Below are positions 43,655 to 51,987 of a stretch of 64,000 bases of DNA, piece after piece. Position numbers and translations under genes: made by a program. The DNA is from an uncultured Mycoplasmatota bacterium. GTDB lineage: Bacteria; Bacillota_I; Bacilli_A; RF39; UBA660. The notes below the pieces were generated by a model that saw only the letters and a list, made by a program, of their open reading frames with translations, was not told the DNA's origin and searched no databases. Position 1 is the first letter of the stretch; each line of letters begins with the position of its first letter. The DNA lies in assembly GCA_946494435.1 (NCBI GenBank), contig CAMMBO010000001.1, positions 6,318-70,317 on the forward strand, given 5' to 3'.

Positions 43655-43683
43655 ATTATATACTAAAGACAATTTTGATACAA
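43655..43683 (-). promoter_or_regulatory. Promoter of the candidate toxin
   Basis: Minus-strand TTGTAT (43683-43678), 17 bases, and perfect TATAAT (43660-43655). Transcription would start about 43648, giving a leader of ~52 bases with the self-hidden ribosome binding site. Confidence 0.65.
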
Positions 43684-43705
43684 GTGTTTTTTCACAAATT
43701 AGATA

Positions 43706-44386
43706 CTATTTTTTTATATTATTACGATATAAAGTTAATACTTTTGAACTACACTCAATCTTTTCTTTTGCTTCCTTCATTACAGGTAAATCCAAAACTT
43801 CCATAGAACAGTTATATTTATCTTTTAATGTTAAATCAAAAAGATAAAATGGTGTTTCTCTATTAAGTATATTATCTAAAATAATCTCTTTATAATTACC
43901 TTGTTCTAACAAATGCAAACCTACCAAATCTTTATTATGCAAAACTAATAAATTAGGAAATCTATACCAATTAATATTATCAATGTGAGAATAAACACTT
44001 TCATTATTATCAAGTGGTAACAACGCATATGGACTAAATTCGTCTAATTTATCATTAACTTTGTATACTTGCGTTATATTACAACCTAAACATTCACTAT
44101 TATAATATTTTCTTAATAGATTATCTCTAACTACTTTTTGATATTCAGTTTCACTACTACTAGTTATTAAATTAGCATAAAAATCTTTATTTTTACTTCT
44201 TAAGCTCCACTCATCTATTACACCACCGTTCAACAAACAGTCAATTAAGTCTTTATTAACAGTTTCTAAATCATAAAATCTTCTTCTTAAATTCTCTTCT
44301 TTATATTTTTTTATCTCTTCTTTAATTCCTTGTAATTCATAAACTAATATTTTCTTTTTATCTTCACTAAATTCATATAATTTCAT
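43706..44386 (-). CDS. Hypothetical protein
   Basis: A 226-residue soluble protein that I do not recognise, with an N-terminal helix rich in Lys and Glu (KKILVYELQGIKEEIKKYKEE), a mid-section with ITQVYKVNDKLDEF and a helical C-terminus. There are scattered cysteines (CLGCN) but no metal-binding pattern. Its style is similar to the unknown genes at 61-64 kb in length and composition, though I see no clear shared motif. It begins at the single base where the mscL remnant ends (44386). Confidence 0.55.
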   Translation of the reverse strand: MKLYEFSEDKKKILVYELQGIKEEIKKYKEENLRRRFYDLETVNKDLIDCLLNGGVIDEWSLRSKNKDFYANLITSSSETEYQKVVRDNLLRKYYNSECLGCNITQVYKVNDKLDEFSPYALLPLDNNESVYSHIDNINWYRFPNLLVLHNKDLVGLHLLEQGNYKEIILDNILNRETPFYLFDLTLKDKYNCSMEVLDLPVMKEAKEKIECSSKVLTLYRNNIKK

Positions 44387-44827
44387 TATCTTTTTCCTCC
44401 AACTTTCTTATTATCTTTTAACAAATCTCTAATCTCTTCAAGTAACACCACTTGTTCATCCTTTTTCTTCTCTTCTTTTTTATGTTCAATTCCTAACTTC
44501 TTATCTGCTCTATCTCTAATATTAGCAACTATCTTAACCATTACAAAAATACAAATAGCAATGATTAAAAAGTCAACAATACTCTGTATAAAAGAGCCAT
44601 ACATAATAGAAGCATCACCTATTTTAATAGATAAACCACTAAAGTCAAGTCCTCCTAGTATAACTCCAAGTAAAGGCATAAATATATCATCTACTAAACT
44701 ACTAACTATTTTAGAAAAAGGCTCTGCTTAATTTAATAACACCAATAGCCATATCTAAAACAGCACCTCTACTAATAAACTTTCTAAATTCTCCTATTTC
44801 TTTTTTCACTGCTTTCTTAGCTTTCAT
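44386..44827 (-). pseudogene. mscL: Frameshifted large-conductance mechanosensitive channel
   Basis: The gene opens with an ATG at 44827 behind GGAGGAAG and encodes the MscL N-terminus (FRKFISRGAVLDMAIGVI), then breaks in the first transmembrane helix at KLSRAFF-stop. One frame over, the protein resumes as FSKIVSSLVDDIFMPLLGVILGGLDF and continues through helix 2 (IIAICIFVMVKIVA) to a charged tail. The total of 442 bases is one more than a multiple of three. The damage falls in the GxxxG-rich pore helix, so a working channel is not made unless the run of T at the break is misread or is a sequencing error. Confidence 0.85.
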
Positions 44828-44884
44828 AACTACTTCCTCCATCTTTTTCCACAGTTTAAGTGGATAACTGACTTTATAATACAG

Positions 44885-44912
44885 AAAAAAGAACTATTTT
44901 TCAAGTTCTTTT
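44885..44912 (-). terminator. Intrinsic terminator after ftsH
   Basis: Minus-strand AAGAACT (44910-44904), eight-base loop, AGTTCTT (44895-44889) and a following T run. The 5' arm lies in the last ftsH codons. Confidence 0.8.
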
Positions 44913-46861
44913 ATTAGTTCTGCTTTATTCATCTTAGAGTAACCTTTAACTCCTTTTTCTTTAGCAAGTTCTTTTAACTTAGTTAGACTCATTTTCTCAT
45001 AGTTAGTTTCCTCTTCTTCAGAAGGCATCTCACCATGTTCTACTAAGTAATCAATTTGTTCTTTAGTTAATGTCTCGTACTCTAATAATGTCTTAGCAAG
45101 TAAATCAAGTAAATCTCTATTTTCTTTAATTATCTTAGTCGCTTCATCATAGCACTTATCAATAATCTTTCTCATTTCTTGATCTATTTCATGAGCTACT
45201 TCATTAGAGAAGTTTCTACTCTTAGCATAGTCCCTACCTAAGAAAGCACTACCTTCTCGCTCTTCTAATTGCATAGGTCCTAAATCACTCATACCATATT
45301 CAGTAACCATAGCTCTTGCTATCTTAGTAGCTTTCTCAAAGTCATTTTGTGCCCCTGTTGTAACTTCACCAAAGACAACCTCTTCGCTAACACGTCCTGC
45401 AAGTAAACCTGTAATTTCTTCAAGTAAATCAGTTTTAGTCTTACAAATCTTCTCTTCACTAGGAATCATCATATTATATCCACCTGCAGAACCACGTGGA
45501 ATAATAGTAACCTTTTGAACGTCGTTAGCACCTTTTAACTTAATACCAACAACAGCATGACCTGATTCATGATATGCAACTAACTTACGGTCGGCTTCAC
45601 TTCTTTTAGCACTAGTCTTAGCAGGTCCCATTAGTACTCTATCACTAGCTTCATCTATCTCACTCATTGTAATGGCATCTTTATTACGTCTAACAGCAAG
45701 TAAAGCAGCCTCATTAAGTAAGTTTTCAAGGTCTGCACCAGAATAACCTGGAGTTCTCTTAGCAAGAGCAGGAATATTAACAGAAGGTGCTAATACTTTG
45801 TTACGAGCATGTACTTTAAGTATTTCTTCACGTCCCTTTACATCAGGTAAATTAACAACAACTTGTCTATCAAATCTACCTGGACGAAGTAAAGCTGGGT
45901 CTAATACATCAGGTCTATTAGTAGCAGCAATAATAATGATACCTTCATTTTCACCAAATCCATCCATCTCAGTAAGTAATTGGTTTAATGTTTGTTCTCT
46001 CTCATCATGTCCACCACCAATTCCTGTACCTCTTTGTCTACCAACAGCATCAATCTCATCTATAAAGATAAGACAAGGAGCAGTTCTTTTCGCTTGTTGG
46101 AACATATCACGAACACGGCTTGCACCAACACCTACGAACAACTCAACAAAGTCAGATCCACTAATATAATAGAAAGGAACATTCGCTTCACCTGCTACTG
46201 CACGAGCAAGTAAAGTTTTACCAGTTCCTGGAGGACCATATAAAAGTACACCCTTAGGAATTCTAGCACCTAACTTTTGGAACTTTTTAGGATTCTTTAA
46301 AAAGTCTATTAACTCTTTAACTTCTTCTTTCTCTTCATTAAGGCCAGCTACATCTTTAAAAGTAACTTTATTCTTATCACTAGAAAGCTTTGCTTTACTC
46401 TTACCAAAATCAAGAGAATTCTTACCTCCACCCATTTGTTTAGTTAAAAACCAAAAACAAATAAAGGCAAGTAAAGCAATAGGTAAAATATTAACTATTA
46501 CAAGTAAAATAGTACTAGACTCTGGATCAGCTACACTAGTAAACTCAAAATCATCCGCTTCACTCGCTTCCACTAACTTTTTCATTACTTGGTCAGATAG
46601 TGGAATTCTAACAAAGAAACTTTCATTTTCTTTATAATTGTCTAACTTACCAGTAATCTCATAAATCTGTGCTCTCTCACGAGGAGTTACAGTAATCTCA
46701 CTTACTTCCTTAGCCTCTAAATCACTCATAAACTCATCATAAGTTAAAACATTAACTTTTTGATTAGCAACACTAACAAAGTATATAACTCCAAGCATTA
46801 CTAGAAGTAAAAAGACATAAGGTAGTAAACCTTTTTTAACAACTTTTTTATTTACATTCAT
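44894..46861 (-). CDS. ftsH: ATP-dependent zinc metalloprotease FtsH with extra C-terminal Rho_N-like domain
   Basis: FtsH is a membrane AAA+ protease of misassembled and regulatory proteins. The 655-residue protein has two N-terminal helices flanking an extracytoplasmic domain, Walker [15 protein letters not shown], Walker [17 protein letters not shown] motif [11 protein letters not shown], and zinc motif HESGHAVVG with a second acidic ligand downstream. After the protease domain, residues ~620-655 carry [24 protein letters not shown] sequence, a 35-residue Rho_N/SAP-like module not usual for FtsH. It is just downstream of tilS (19 bases) as in Bacillus, where hprT lies between. Confidence 0.96.
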   Translation of the reverse strand: MNVNKKVVKKGLLPYVFLLLVMLGVIYFVSVANQKVNVLTYDEFMSDLEAKEVSEITVTPRERAQIYEITGKLDNYKENESFFVRIPLSDQVMKKLVEASEADDFEFTSVADPESSTILLVIVNILPIALLAFICFWFLTKQMGGGKNSLDFGKSKAKLSSDKNKVTFKDVAGLNEEKEEVKELIDFLKNPKKFQKLGARIPKGVLLYGPPGTGKTLLARAVAGEANVPFYYISGSDFVELFVGVGASRVRDMFQQAKRTAPCLIFIDEIDAVGRQRGTGIGGGHDEREQTLNQLLTEMDGFGENEGIIIIAATNRPDVLDPALLRPGRFDRQVVVNLPDVKGREEILKVHARNKVLAPSVNIPALAKRTPGYSGADLENLLNEAALLAVRRNKDAITMSEIDEASDRVLMGPAKTSAKRSEADRKLVAYHESGHAVVGIKLKGANDVQKVTIIPRGSAGGYNMMIPSEEKICKTKTDLLEEITGLLAGRVSEEVVFGEVTTGAQNDFEKATKIARAMVTEYGMSDLGPMQLEEREGSAFLGRDYAKSRNFSNEVAHEIDQEMRKIIDKCYDEATKIIKENRDLLDLLAKTLLEYETLTKEQIDYLVEHGEMPSEEEETNYEKMSLTKLKELAKEKGVKGYSKMNKAELIKELEK

Positions 46862-46879
46862 GGAAATCTCTCCTTTTTT

Positions 46880-48196
46880 CTACTCATATCTCAGTATTAT
46901 ATCATAAAATTCACTATTAGTCTTATCAAATTTAGATTTTTTTAATCCTGGAACAAAAACTATTCTTTCACGACTATCAACTACTATAGGCCATAAGTCT
47001 CTATCAGCAAGAGGAATCTTACTATCTATAAAAATATCCTTTATTTTTTTATGTCCTCCCCCCTTAATAGCCATAACATCTCCAAGCTTTCTAGTTCTAA
47101 CAATTAAAGGCATAGTTACATCTTTACTAGAAAGTTTTATAATGTTATTACTATTACCTTTAACAGAATCTAATAATTCTAACTTATGTCCATTAGGAAG
47201 TATTACTTCCCTACTTACTTCTATTTCATAACTACTAAGTAAATTAGGATTCCTTCTAATAGATAAAGTATTATAACTCTTTACTACCTCAACATCATTA
47301 GGAAGATTAACCTTAGCATTACTCTTCTTACTATTAATAAGGATTTCTATTAAATCTAAATGTTTATCATTTATTAAAATCAAATCATCTTGATAAAAAC
47401 TAGATATAAATCTCTCTAAAATAATTCTCTTTAAGAATTTATTAATCTCTAAATATTTATCTATATATAGTTTATTATCTTTAATAACTTTACTAATCGC
47501 CTTACTAGCTTCCTCTTCTATAAAATCATCCGCTTGGCTTAACACATTACTAAACTTTAAATATTTCTTATGAATATCTTTATCTTCACTTTTTAAGAAA
47601 GGCAAAACTTCCTTACGATATCTATTTCTCGTATAAACATCACTAAAGTTACTTTTATCAACAGCATAAGGAACTCTATTCTTATGACAATAATCTAATA
47701 ACTCACTCTTAGTTAAACCTATAAAAGGACGATAAATGTAGTAACCATCCATTTTTACCAACTTTCTAAAGCCACTATATCCTCTTAAAGTAGACCCTCT
47801 AGCAATTCTCATAAGAATTGTTTCCATCAAGTCATCACCATGATGAGCAGTTAAAAGGTATTTAGCATTATATTTCTTAACTATTTCATCAAAGAACTGA
47901 TATCTAATATTTCTCGCTTCATTATGAAAGTTATCATCACCATATCTATCTATTTTCATATATTCAAAGATTACATTATTTTCTTTACAATACTTCTCTA
48001 AATCTTCCTTCTCTTTAGCACTCTCACGTCTTTTATCATGATTAACATGAGCACAGACTAATCTAATATCATATTTTTTTCTAAGTTCTAATAAACTCTT
48101 AAATAAAGCCATAGAATCAGGACCATAACTACAAGCGAAAACTAAGAAGTCCCCATCTTTTACTTTAATATCTTTATATAAACTTTCAATATTCAT
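46880..48196 (-). CDS. tilS: tRNA(Ile)-lysidine synthase
   Basis: TilS converts C34 of tRNA-Ile2 to lysidine so that AUA is read as Ile. The 438-residue protein has a PP-loop domain with LVCAHVNHDKR and HHGDDLMETILMRIARGS, a central helical domain, and a C-terminal part with VMAIKGGGHKKIKDIFIDSK. The ATP PP-loop, SGGxDS in most TilS, reads FACSYGPDSMAL here, with Tyr in place of the first Gly. The ATG overlaps the divIC stop by one base. Order divIC-tilS-ftsH matches Bacillus except for spoIIE and hprT, which are missing. Confidence 0.93.
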   Translation of the reverse strand: MNIESLYKDIKVKDGDFLVFACSYGPDSMALFKSLLELRKKYDIRLVCAHVNHDKRRESAKEKEDLEKYCKENNVIFEYMKIDRYGDDNFHNEARNIRYQFFDEIVKKYNAKYLLTAHHGDDLMETILMRIARGSTLRGYSGFRKLVKMDGYYIYRPFIGLTKSELLDYCHKNRVPYAVDKSNFSDVYTRNRYRKEVLPFLKSEDKDIHKKYLKFSNVLSQADDFIEEEASKAISKVIKDNKLYIDKYLEINKFLKRIILERFISSFYQDDLILINDKHLDLIEILINSKKSNAKVNLPNDVEVVKSYNTLSIRRNPNLLSSYEIEVSREVILPNGHKLELLDSVKGNSNNIIKLSSKDVTMPLIVRTRKLGDVMAIKGGGHKKIKDIFIDSKIPLADRDLWPIVVDSRERIVFVPGLKKSKFDKTNSEFYDIILRYE

Positions 48197-48513
48197 TACT
48201 TACTATCACTTTCCTCTTCATCATCTTCAGGTATTTTTAAGATTAACTCTCCATCTTTAGAGTAATAATACTTTTCTCTAGCATATCTTGCTATATAATC
48301 AGAATCCTGTAACTTATTAACATCAGACTCCAACTCTTCTTCTTTATCTTTTAAGGAAGCAAGTTCTTTTTTTAACTCTCCCTTTTCCTGATATTTACTA
48401 TATATCATAGTCCAATATCTAAAAATTGTAAACGTAGTAAAAATAATAACAGCAAAAGAAACACAAAGCAATAGTACTGGACCTAACTTTTTCTTTTTTC
48501 TTCTTTTAGCCAT
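48196..48513 (-). CDS. divIC: FtsB/DivIC-family septum formation initiator
   Basis: A 105-residue bitopic protein: basic N-terminus (AKRRKKKKLGP), one membrane helix (about 9-30), a coiled coil with GELKKELASLKDKEEELESD, and the DSDYIARYAREKYYYSKDGELIL block typical of DivIC. It forms part of the divisome with FtsL and DivIB. I use the ATG at 48513, since GGGTGAAAAT lies upstream and the longer frame would begin at a GTG. It overlaps tilS by a base. Confidence 0.9.
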   Translation of the reverse strand: MAKRRKKKKLGPVLLLCVSFAVIIFTTFTIFRYWTMIYSKYQEKGELKKELASLKDKEEELESDVNKLQDSDYIARYAREKYYYSKDGELILKIPEDDEEESDSK

Positions 48514-48552
48514 TAAATTTTCACCCACTTTCCTAAGATATATTATAAAGCC

Positions 48553-48581
48553 ATAAAAAAACTAGTTCAATATTAACTAGT
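48553..48581 (-). terminator. Intrinsic terminator after yabQ
   Basis: Minus-strand ACTAGTT (48581-48575), loop, AACTAGT (48567-48561) and six T (48560-48555), at the end of yabQ. Confidence 0.85.
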
Positions 48582-48913
48582 CACTCTTTACACTTTTGGT
48601 CATCTTTTTTAGGCTTTTTCTTAACTTCAGGCACTTTCAATAGTTTTCTAAACTTCTTAGTAATATTAAAGAAGGTAAAAAAGCCCAAGATAATAAATAA
48701 ATAAAAATATGGATGAATAACAGCATTATTTATCTTTCTCATAACAAGAAAATAGATAAGAACTAAATCAAAAACAAATAAAATATTAAATATAATCTTA
48801 ACAACTCTATTTTTATAAAAGAGAATATTATAATTAAAATTATATAAGACTGATAAGACTCCCCCATATATAAAAGAAAAGATTAATGATACTACTTGTT
48901 CAACTAAACTCAT
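48581..48913 (-). CDS. yabQ: Spore cortex protein YabQ
   Basis: A 110-residue protein with about three membrane helices: FSFIYGGVLSVLYNFNYNILF in the first, then VVKIIFNILFVFDLVLIYFLV, and YFYLFIILGFFTFF. A basic tail ends KKPKKDDQKC. YabQ in Bacillus is in the outer forespore membrane and needed for the cortex. The order yabP-yabQ-divIC is the Bacillus order. The gene shares one base with yabP (48913), so they are translated together. Confidence 0.85.
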   Translation of the reverse strand: MSLVEQVVSLIFSFIYGGVLSVLYNFNYNILFYKNRVVKIIFNILFVFDLVLIYFLVMRKINNAVIHPYFYLFIILGFFTFFNITKKFRKLLKVPEVKKKPKKDDQKCKE

Positions 48914-49212
48914 TATCTAAATAGTCTATTAAAGACACTAGAGCCTTCTTTATCTTTCTTACCACTATTATCATCCATATAAGAGAATCCCTTTATCAAT
49001 CCTTTAATAGAGACATTACCTGCTAAAGTATCTAACTTAACAAGTTCCAAATCTTCCCCTTTAACAGCCAAATAGCCCATAACTGTCTCTAACAAAAATT
49101 CTTCATTATCAAAGTTTTCTATTTTCTTAACTCCTGTAATAAGTAAATTCTTTCTTTCTGTAATTGTAATACTATGATTATAATTATTAATAATTGCTTC
49201 CTTGCTTTCCAT
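48913..49212 (-). CDS. yabP: Sporulation protein YabP
   Basis: A 99-residue, mostly beta protein of the YabP/YqfC family, made early in sporulation: NHSITITERKNLLITGVKKIENFDNEEFLLET and GYLAVKGEDLELVKLDTLAGNVSIKGLI are characteristic. The start at 49212 follows AGGTGATG; the frame could be extended 11 residues with no binding site. It precedes yabQ with one base shared. Confidence 0.9.
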   Translation of the reverse strand: MESKEAIINNYNHSITITERKNLLITGVKKIENFDNEEFLLETVMGYLAVKGEDLELVKLDTLAGNVSIKGLIKGFSYMDDNSGKKDKEGSSVFNRLFR

Positions 49213-49242
49213 ATCATCACCTACTAAATGATATGCAACAAA

Positions 49243-49266
49243 CAAAAAAAGAAGAACTAATCTTCT
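49243..49266 (-). terminator. Intrinsic terminator after spoVG
   Basis: Minus-strand AGAAGA (49266-49261), five-base loop, TCTTCT (49255-49250) and T run (49249-49244). It overlaps the spoVG stop codon. Confidence 0.75.
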
Positions 49267-49535
49267 TTAGAATCTTCATCTTTAATGTTATTATAAGCTT
49301 CAATAATCTTATCTTGAAACATTGCTCTAACTTCTGGATTAATTGGATGTGCAATATCCCTATATCCTCCAGCTTGAGTCTTTCTACTAGGCATAGCAAT
49401 AAAAAGCCCATTGTCACCTTCAATGATTCTAATATCATGAACAGCAAAAGAATCATCAAGTAATACTGATGCAATACCTTTCATGCGACTACCTTCTTTT
49501 TCAATTTTACGTACATTTACAGATGTAATTTTCAT
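49257..49535 (-). CDS. spoVG: SpoVG-family regulator
   Basis: SpoVG is a conserved small DNA/RNA-binding protein affecting division-septum placement at sporulation. The 92-residue protein has [35 protein letters not shown] [19 protein letters not shown], the [26 protein letters not shown] block and an acidic tail. AGGAGG precedes the ATG at 49535 by seven bases. In Bacillus spoVG is transcribed by SigH; here I see a SigA-like promoter (TTGCAA-17-TAAAAT, 49567-49595). Confidence 0.96.
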   Translation of the reverse strand: MKITSVNVRKIEKEGSRMKGIASVLLDDSFAVHDIRIIEGDNGLFIAMPSRKTQAGGYRDIAHPINPEVRAMFQDKIIEAYNNIKDEDSKED

Positions 49536-49566
49536 ATGTAACCTCCTAATCAAGTCTTATAAGTAA

Positions 49567-49595
49567 ATTTTATACCAGTTAACTAACTTTTGCAA
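49567..49595 (-). promoter_or_regulatory. Promoter-like element upstream of spoVG
   Basis: Minus-strand TTGCAA (49595-49590), 17-base spacer, TAAAAT (49572-49567). I could not find a SigH-type -35/-10 pair in this gap, though one may be hidden by the high AT content. Confidence 0.5.
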
Positions 49596-49636
49596 GTCGT
49601 TTTTTAAAACTTGTCAAATACTTTACTAATATCTAT

Positions 49637-49849
49637 TTACTTAAGTATCTCTAAACTAGAAGTAATCAAATCACTATATGAAAAAGATTTAATATTATTA
49701 TCTACTAGTTTAACAACAAATATCGCCTGATATATCTCTATTATCTCTCCCTCAAATTCCACTATTTGATTCCTACTACCGTTAAACTTGAAATGAAGCA
49801 TCTTTCCTTCTTTAGATTTTACTTCATCTCTTACTTTATCTACATTCAT
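49637..49849 (-). CDS. veg: Veg-family protein
   Basis: A 70-residue protein with SKEGKMLHFKFNGSRNQIVEFEGEIIEIYQAIFVVKL, matching Veg (DUF1021), a small beta-barrel protein linked in Bacillus to biofilm control and outgrowth of spores. It lies between yabG and spoVG as in Bacillus, overlapping yabG by four bases. The C-terminus has SYSDLITSSLEI, the usual YADILTETVEL-type segment. Confidence 0.88.
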   Translation of the reverse strand: MNVDKVRDEVKSKEGKMLHFKFNGSRNQIVEFEGEIIEIYQAIFVVKLVDNNIKSFSYSDLITSSLEILK

Positions 49850-50625
49850 CTTGGATACCCCACATACATAACACCATTAGTAATAATACCACCCATACCA
49901 TCACTACCATAATGAGTCTTAGAAAGTAAACTTATCAAATCAATTTCTTTATTTTTAGGAGATAAAGCGACAGTACTAGCGATAATAGCAGGGTCTAAAG
50001 CATGAATATTAATTCTCTTAGGACTAGAAGCAAAGTTAGCGCCTGCTTTAATTAAGTCCTCATAAAAAGACTGACAAGCCCCTGCTATAATAATGAGTTT
50101 ATCTTGATTTCTCTCATACTCTCTAGCTTTCATCGTCGCTTTAACAAAATTAAGAGAATTCTGATAATTAGCCAAATCACTCTTATCTTTATTCTTCTTA
50201 AAAGAATCATGTCCTGTAATAACTAAAATATCTGGATTATACTTTTCTAAACAAGAAGTAATCTCTTTAGAAAAATCATCTTCATCCAAATTAACCCCAT
50301 AAGCTTCTAAATGCATATCTTTATAAAAATCTATACATCGCCGCAAATAATCTTTATCGCCATCAATATGCAAAATCTTTCCTGGCAAATAAAAGTATTC
50401 ACTTCTATCTAAATTAAGCATATCTTTAATCTTTTTAACATCATTTCTATCTTTATTAGTATCATAATCTACATCCGCTTCTTCTAAATCATCAAGACTA
50501 CTATCAGCATAGAGCCTAACATCAATACCTTTTAAGTAAGCTATATCGTCTTTAATATCAATAATTGTAAATAAAATATCATTATTATAAGAATTTCTAG
50601 TAACAAAGTCTCCAATCTTAAACAT
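49846..50625 (-). CDS. yabG: Sporulation-specific protease YabG
   Basis: YabG processes spore coat proteins. The 259-residue protein starts MFKIGDFVTRNSYNNDILFTI and has YFYLPGKILHIDGDKDYLRRC, PDILVITGHDSF, SLNFVKATMKAREYERNQDKLIIIAGACQSFYEDLIKAGANFASSPKRINIHALDP, quoted in pieces: ITGHDSF, AGACQSFYEDLI, ANFASSPKRINIHALDP. These are the conserved YabG blocks, including His and Cys of the catalytic site. I use the ATG at 50625 after GGGTGAATTAT; the GTG at 50634 would overlap it. Order rsmA-yabG-veg matches Bacillus. Confidence 0.95.
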   Translation of the reverse strand: MFKIGDFVTRNSYNNDILFTIIDIKDDIAYLKGIDVRLYADSSLDDLEEADVDYDTNKDRNDVKKIKDMLNLDRSEYFYLPGKILHIDGDKDYLRRCIDFYKDMHLEAYGVNLDEDDFSKEITSCLEKYNPDILVITGHDSFKKNKDKSDLANYQNSLNFVKATMKAREYERNQDKLIIIAGACQSFYEDLIKAGANFASSPKRINIHALDPAIIASTVALSPKNKEIDLISLLSKTHYGSDGMGGIITNGVMYVGYPR

Positions 50626-50663
50626 ATAATTCACCCATTTAATTATATGTAAAGGATTTATAT

Positions 50664-51467
50664 TTATGCTCTAGATAAAGTATTAGCAATATCAACAAAT
50701 ATTCTATAATCTAAAGCCTCCGCTCTCACATTCAAATCATAACCATATTTATTTAAAACAGTCTCTATAACACTTAAATTATATTTCTTTAAATTATTCC
50801 TTAGAGTCTTTCTTCTAAACTGAAAACTATCATGAACAAGCTTCATAAATAAATCTTTATCGTCTAGCCTCTCTAACTCATCTTTCCTACTAAAAGATAC
50901 CACAACACTATCAACATTAGGTCTTGGATAAAATTGATTTCTATCAACCACAAATTCTTTTTTCACATTAAAGAAATAATTAAGAATAACCGTAAGAGCC
51001 CCATATTCTTTACAAGATACCTTACTACAAAATCTATCTCCCACTTCTTTTTGAACCATCATAACTATTTTTTCAAACCCTAAATTGCTATCTATTAATT
51101 TAAAAAGTATAGGAGTTGTTATATAATAAGGAACATTACTAACAAAATATAAATAATCATATGAATAATCACCTACATCACTAGTAATATCAGCTTTAAG
51201 AAAATCAGTAAATAAAATCTTTACATTATCATAATCTTTCAGTCTACTAGCTAAAATATCTTCTAAACTATTATCCACTTCATAAGCCAAGATATTGCTG
51301 TCTTTATATAAACTAGCTAAAGAAATAGTTAAATTACCACTGCCGGGTCCAACTTCTATAATCAAAGAATTAGATTTAGCTAAAGAAATCTTTGCAATCT
51401 TATCTATAACAGCTTTATTTTGTAAAAAGTTTTGGCCATATTTTTTCTTAAATTTAAAGTTATCCAT
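50664..51467 (-). CDS. rsmA: 16S rRNA (adenine(1518)-N6/adenine(1519)-N6)-dimethyltransferase
   Basis: RsmA (KsgA) dimethylates two adjacent adenines near the 3' end of 16S rRNA. The 267-residue protein begins KFKKKYGQNFLQNKAVIDKI, then EVGPGSGNLTISLA (AdoMet binding), NVPYYITTPILFKL (catalytic NLPY-like) and QFYPRPNVDSVVVSF. ATTAATTAG precedes the ATG and GGAGATG lies before it. In Bacillus rnmV comes just upstream; here a membrane/secretion cluster occupies that place. Confidence 0.96.
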   Translation of the reverse strand: MDNFKFKKKYGQNFLQNKAVIDKIAKISLAKSNSLIIEVGPGSGNLTISLASLYKDSNILAYEVDNSLEDILASRLKDYDNVKILFTDFLKADITSDVGDYSYDYLYFVSNVPYYITTPILFKLIDSNLGFEKIVMMVQKEVGDRFCSKVSCKEYGALTVILNYFFNVKKEFVVDRNQFYPRPNVDSVVVSFSRKDELERLDDKDLFMKLVHDSFQFRRKTLRNNLKKYNLSVIETVLNKYGYDLNVRAEALDYRIFVDIANTLSRA

Positions 51468-51521
51468 TTAATTACATCTCCCTAATTAATAATGATTATA
51501 TTAATACTTAATGTAATTGTA

Positions 51522-51558
51522 AAGAAAAAACCTAAGCTTTGTTAAATTTCTTAGATTT
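51522..51558 (-). terminator. Intrinsic terminator after the 51532 gene
   Basis: Minus-strand AAATCTAAG (51558-51550), loop, CTTAGGTTT (51536-51528), and a following T run. The 5' arm includes the gene's last codons. Confidence 0.8.
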
Positions 51559-51984
51559 TTTTTCTTCATCTTTCTCTCTAAACATAAACAATATATTACA
51601 AATCACTAAACCATAAAGCATTATATTCATATAAGCAATAAAATTATCAAAAAAATTAAAATCAATACCATATCCATATCTTTGATTCAAAACCATGTTA
51701 GTATCAAAAATAGCTCTATAACCTACAAAACTAATAGTAACTAAAACTAAACAACAGGTCAAATTATAAAAGACGTTTTTTGTAACACCAACTTGTTTAA
51801 ATATCATATTAATAATAAATAAAATGAAAACAAACAAGAAAGGAAGCAAGGTTGGTATCATCGTCATAACATCCTTTTCCAATCTTATGTTCATTCTTAT
51901 CAAAATAAAAATTGTTAAACCAAAAGTGGCAATTAATAACAAAAACTTAAGTACATAAAATAATCCATTAAATATTTTTTTCAT
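51532..51984 (-). CDS. Hypothetical four-helix membrane protein of the SipW cluster
   Basis: A 150-residue membrane protein with about four helices (7-28, 42-60, 70-90, 115-138), a mid-loop TNMVLNQRYGYGIDFN and a cytoplasmic tail of charged residues (REKDEEKKSKKF). I recognise no family. It is last in a close run (51532-53902) with the genes at 51988, 52674 and sipW; the gap to 51988 is three bases. A terminator follows. Its link to fibre export or assembly is inferred from position only. Confidence 0.55.
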   Translation of the reverse strand: MKKIFNGLFYVLKFLLLIATFGLTIFILIRMNIRLEKDVMTMIPTLLPFLFVFILFIINMIFKQVGVTKNVFYNLTCCLVLVTISFVGYRAIFDTNMVLNQRYGYGIDFNFFDNFIAYMNIMLYGLVICNILFMFREKDEEKKSKKFNKA

Positions 51985-51987
51985 GCT

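Noticed and set aside
43481..43672. A 63-codon minus-strand reading frame over the toxin locus
   Set aside because: It lies in another frame from the 32-residue peptide, has no ribosome binding site, and its sequence is of mixed composition with no hydrophobic core. The shorter frame has the binding site and regulatory layout.
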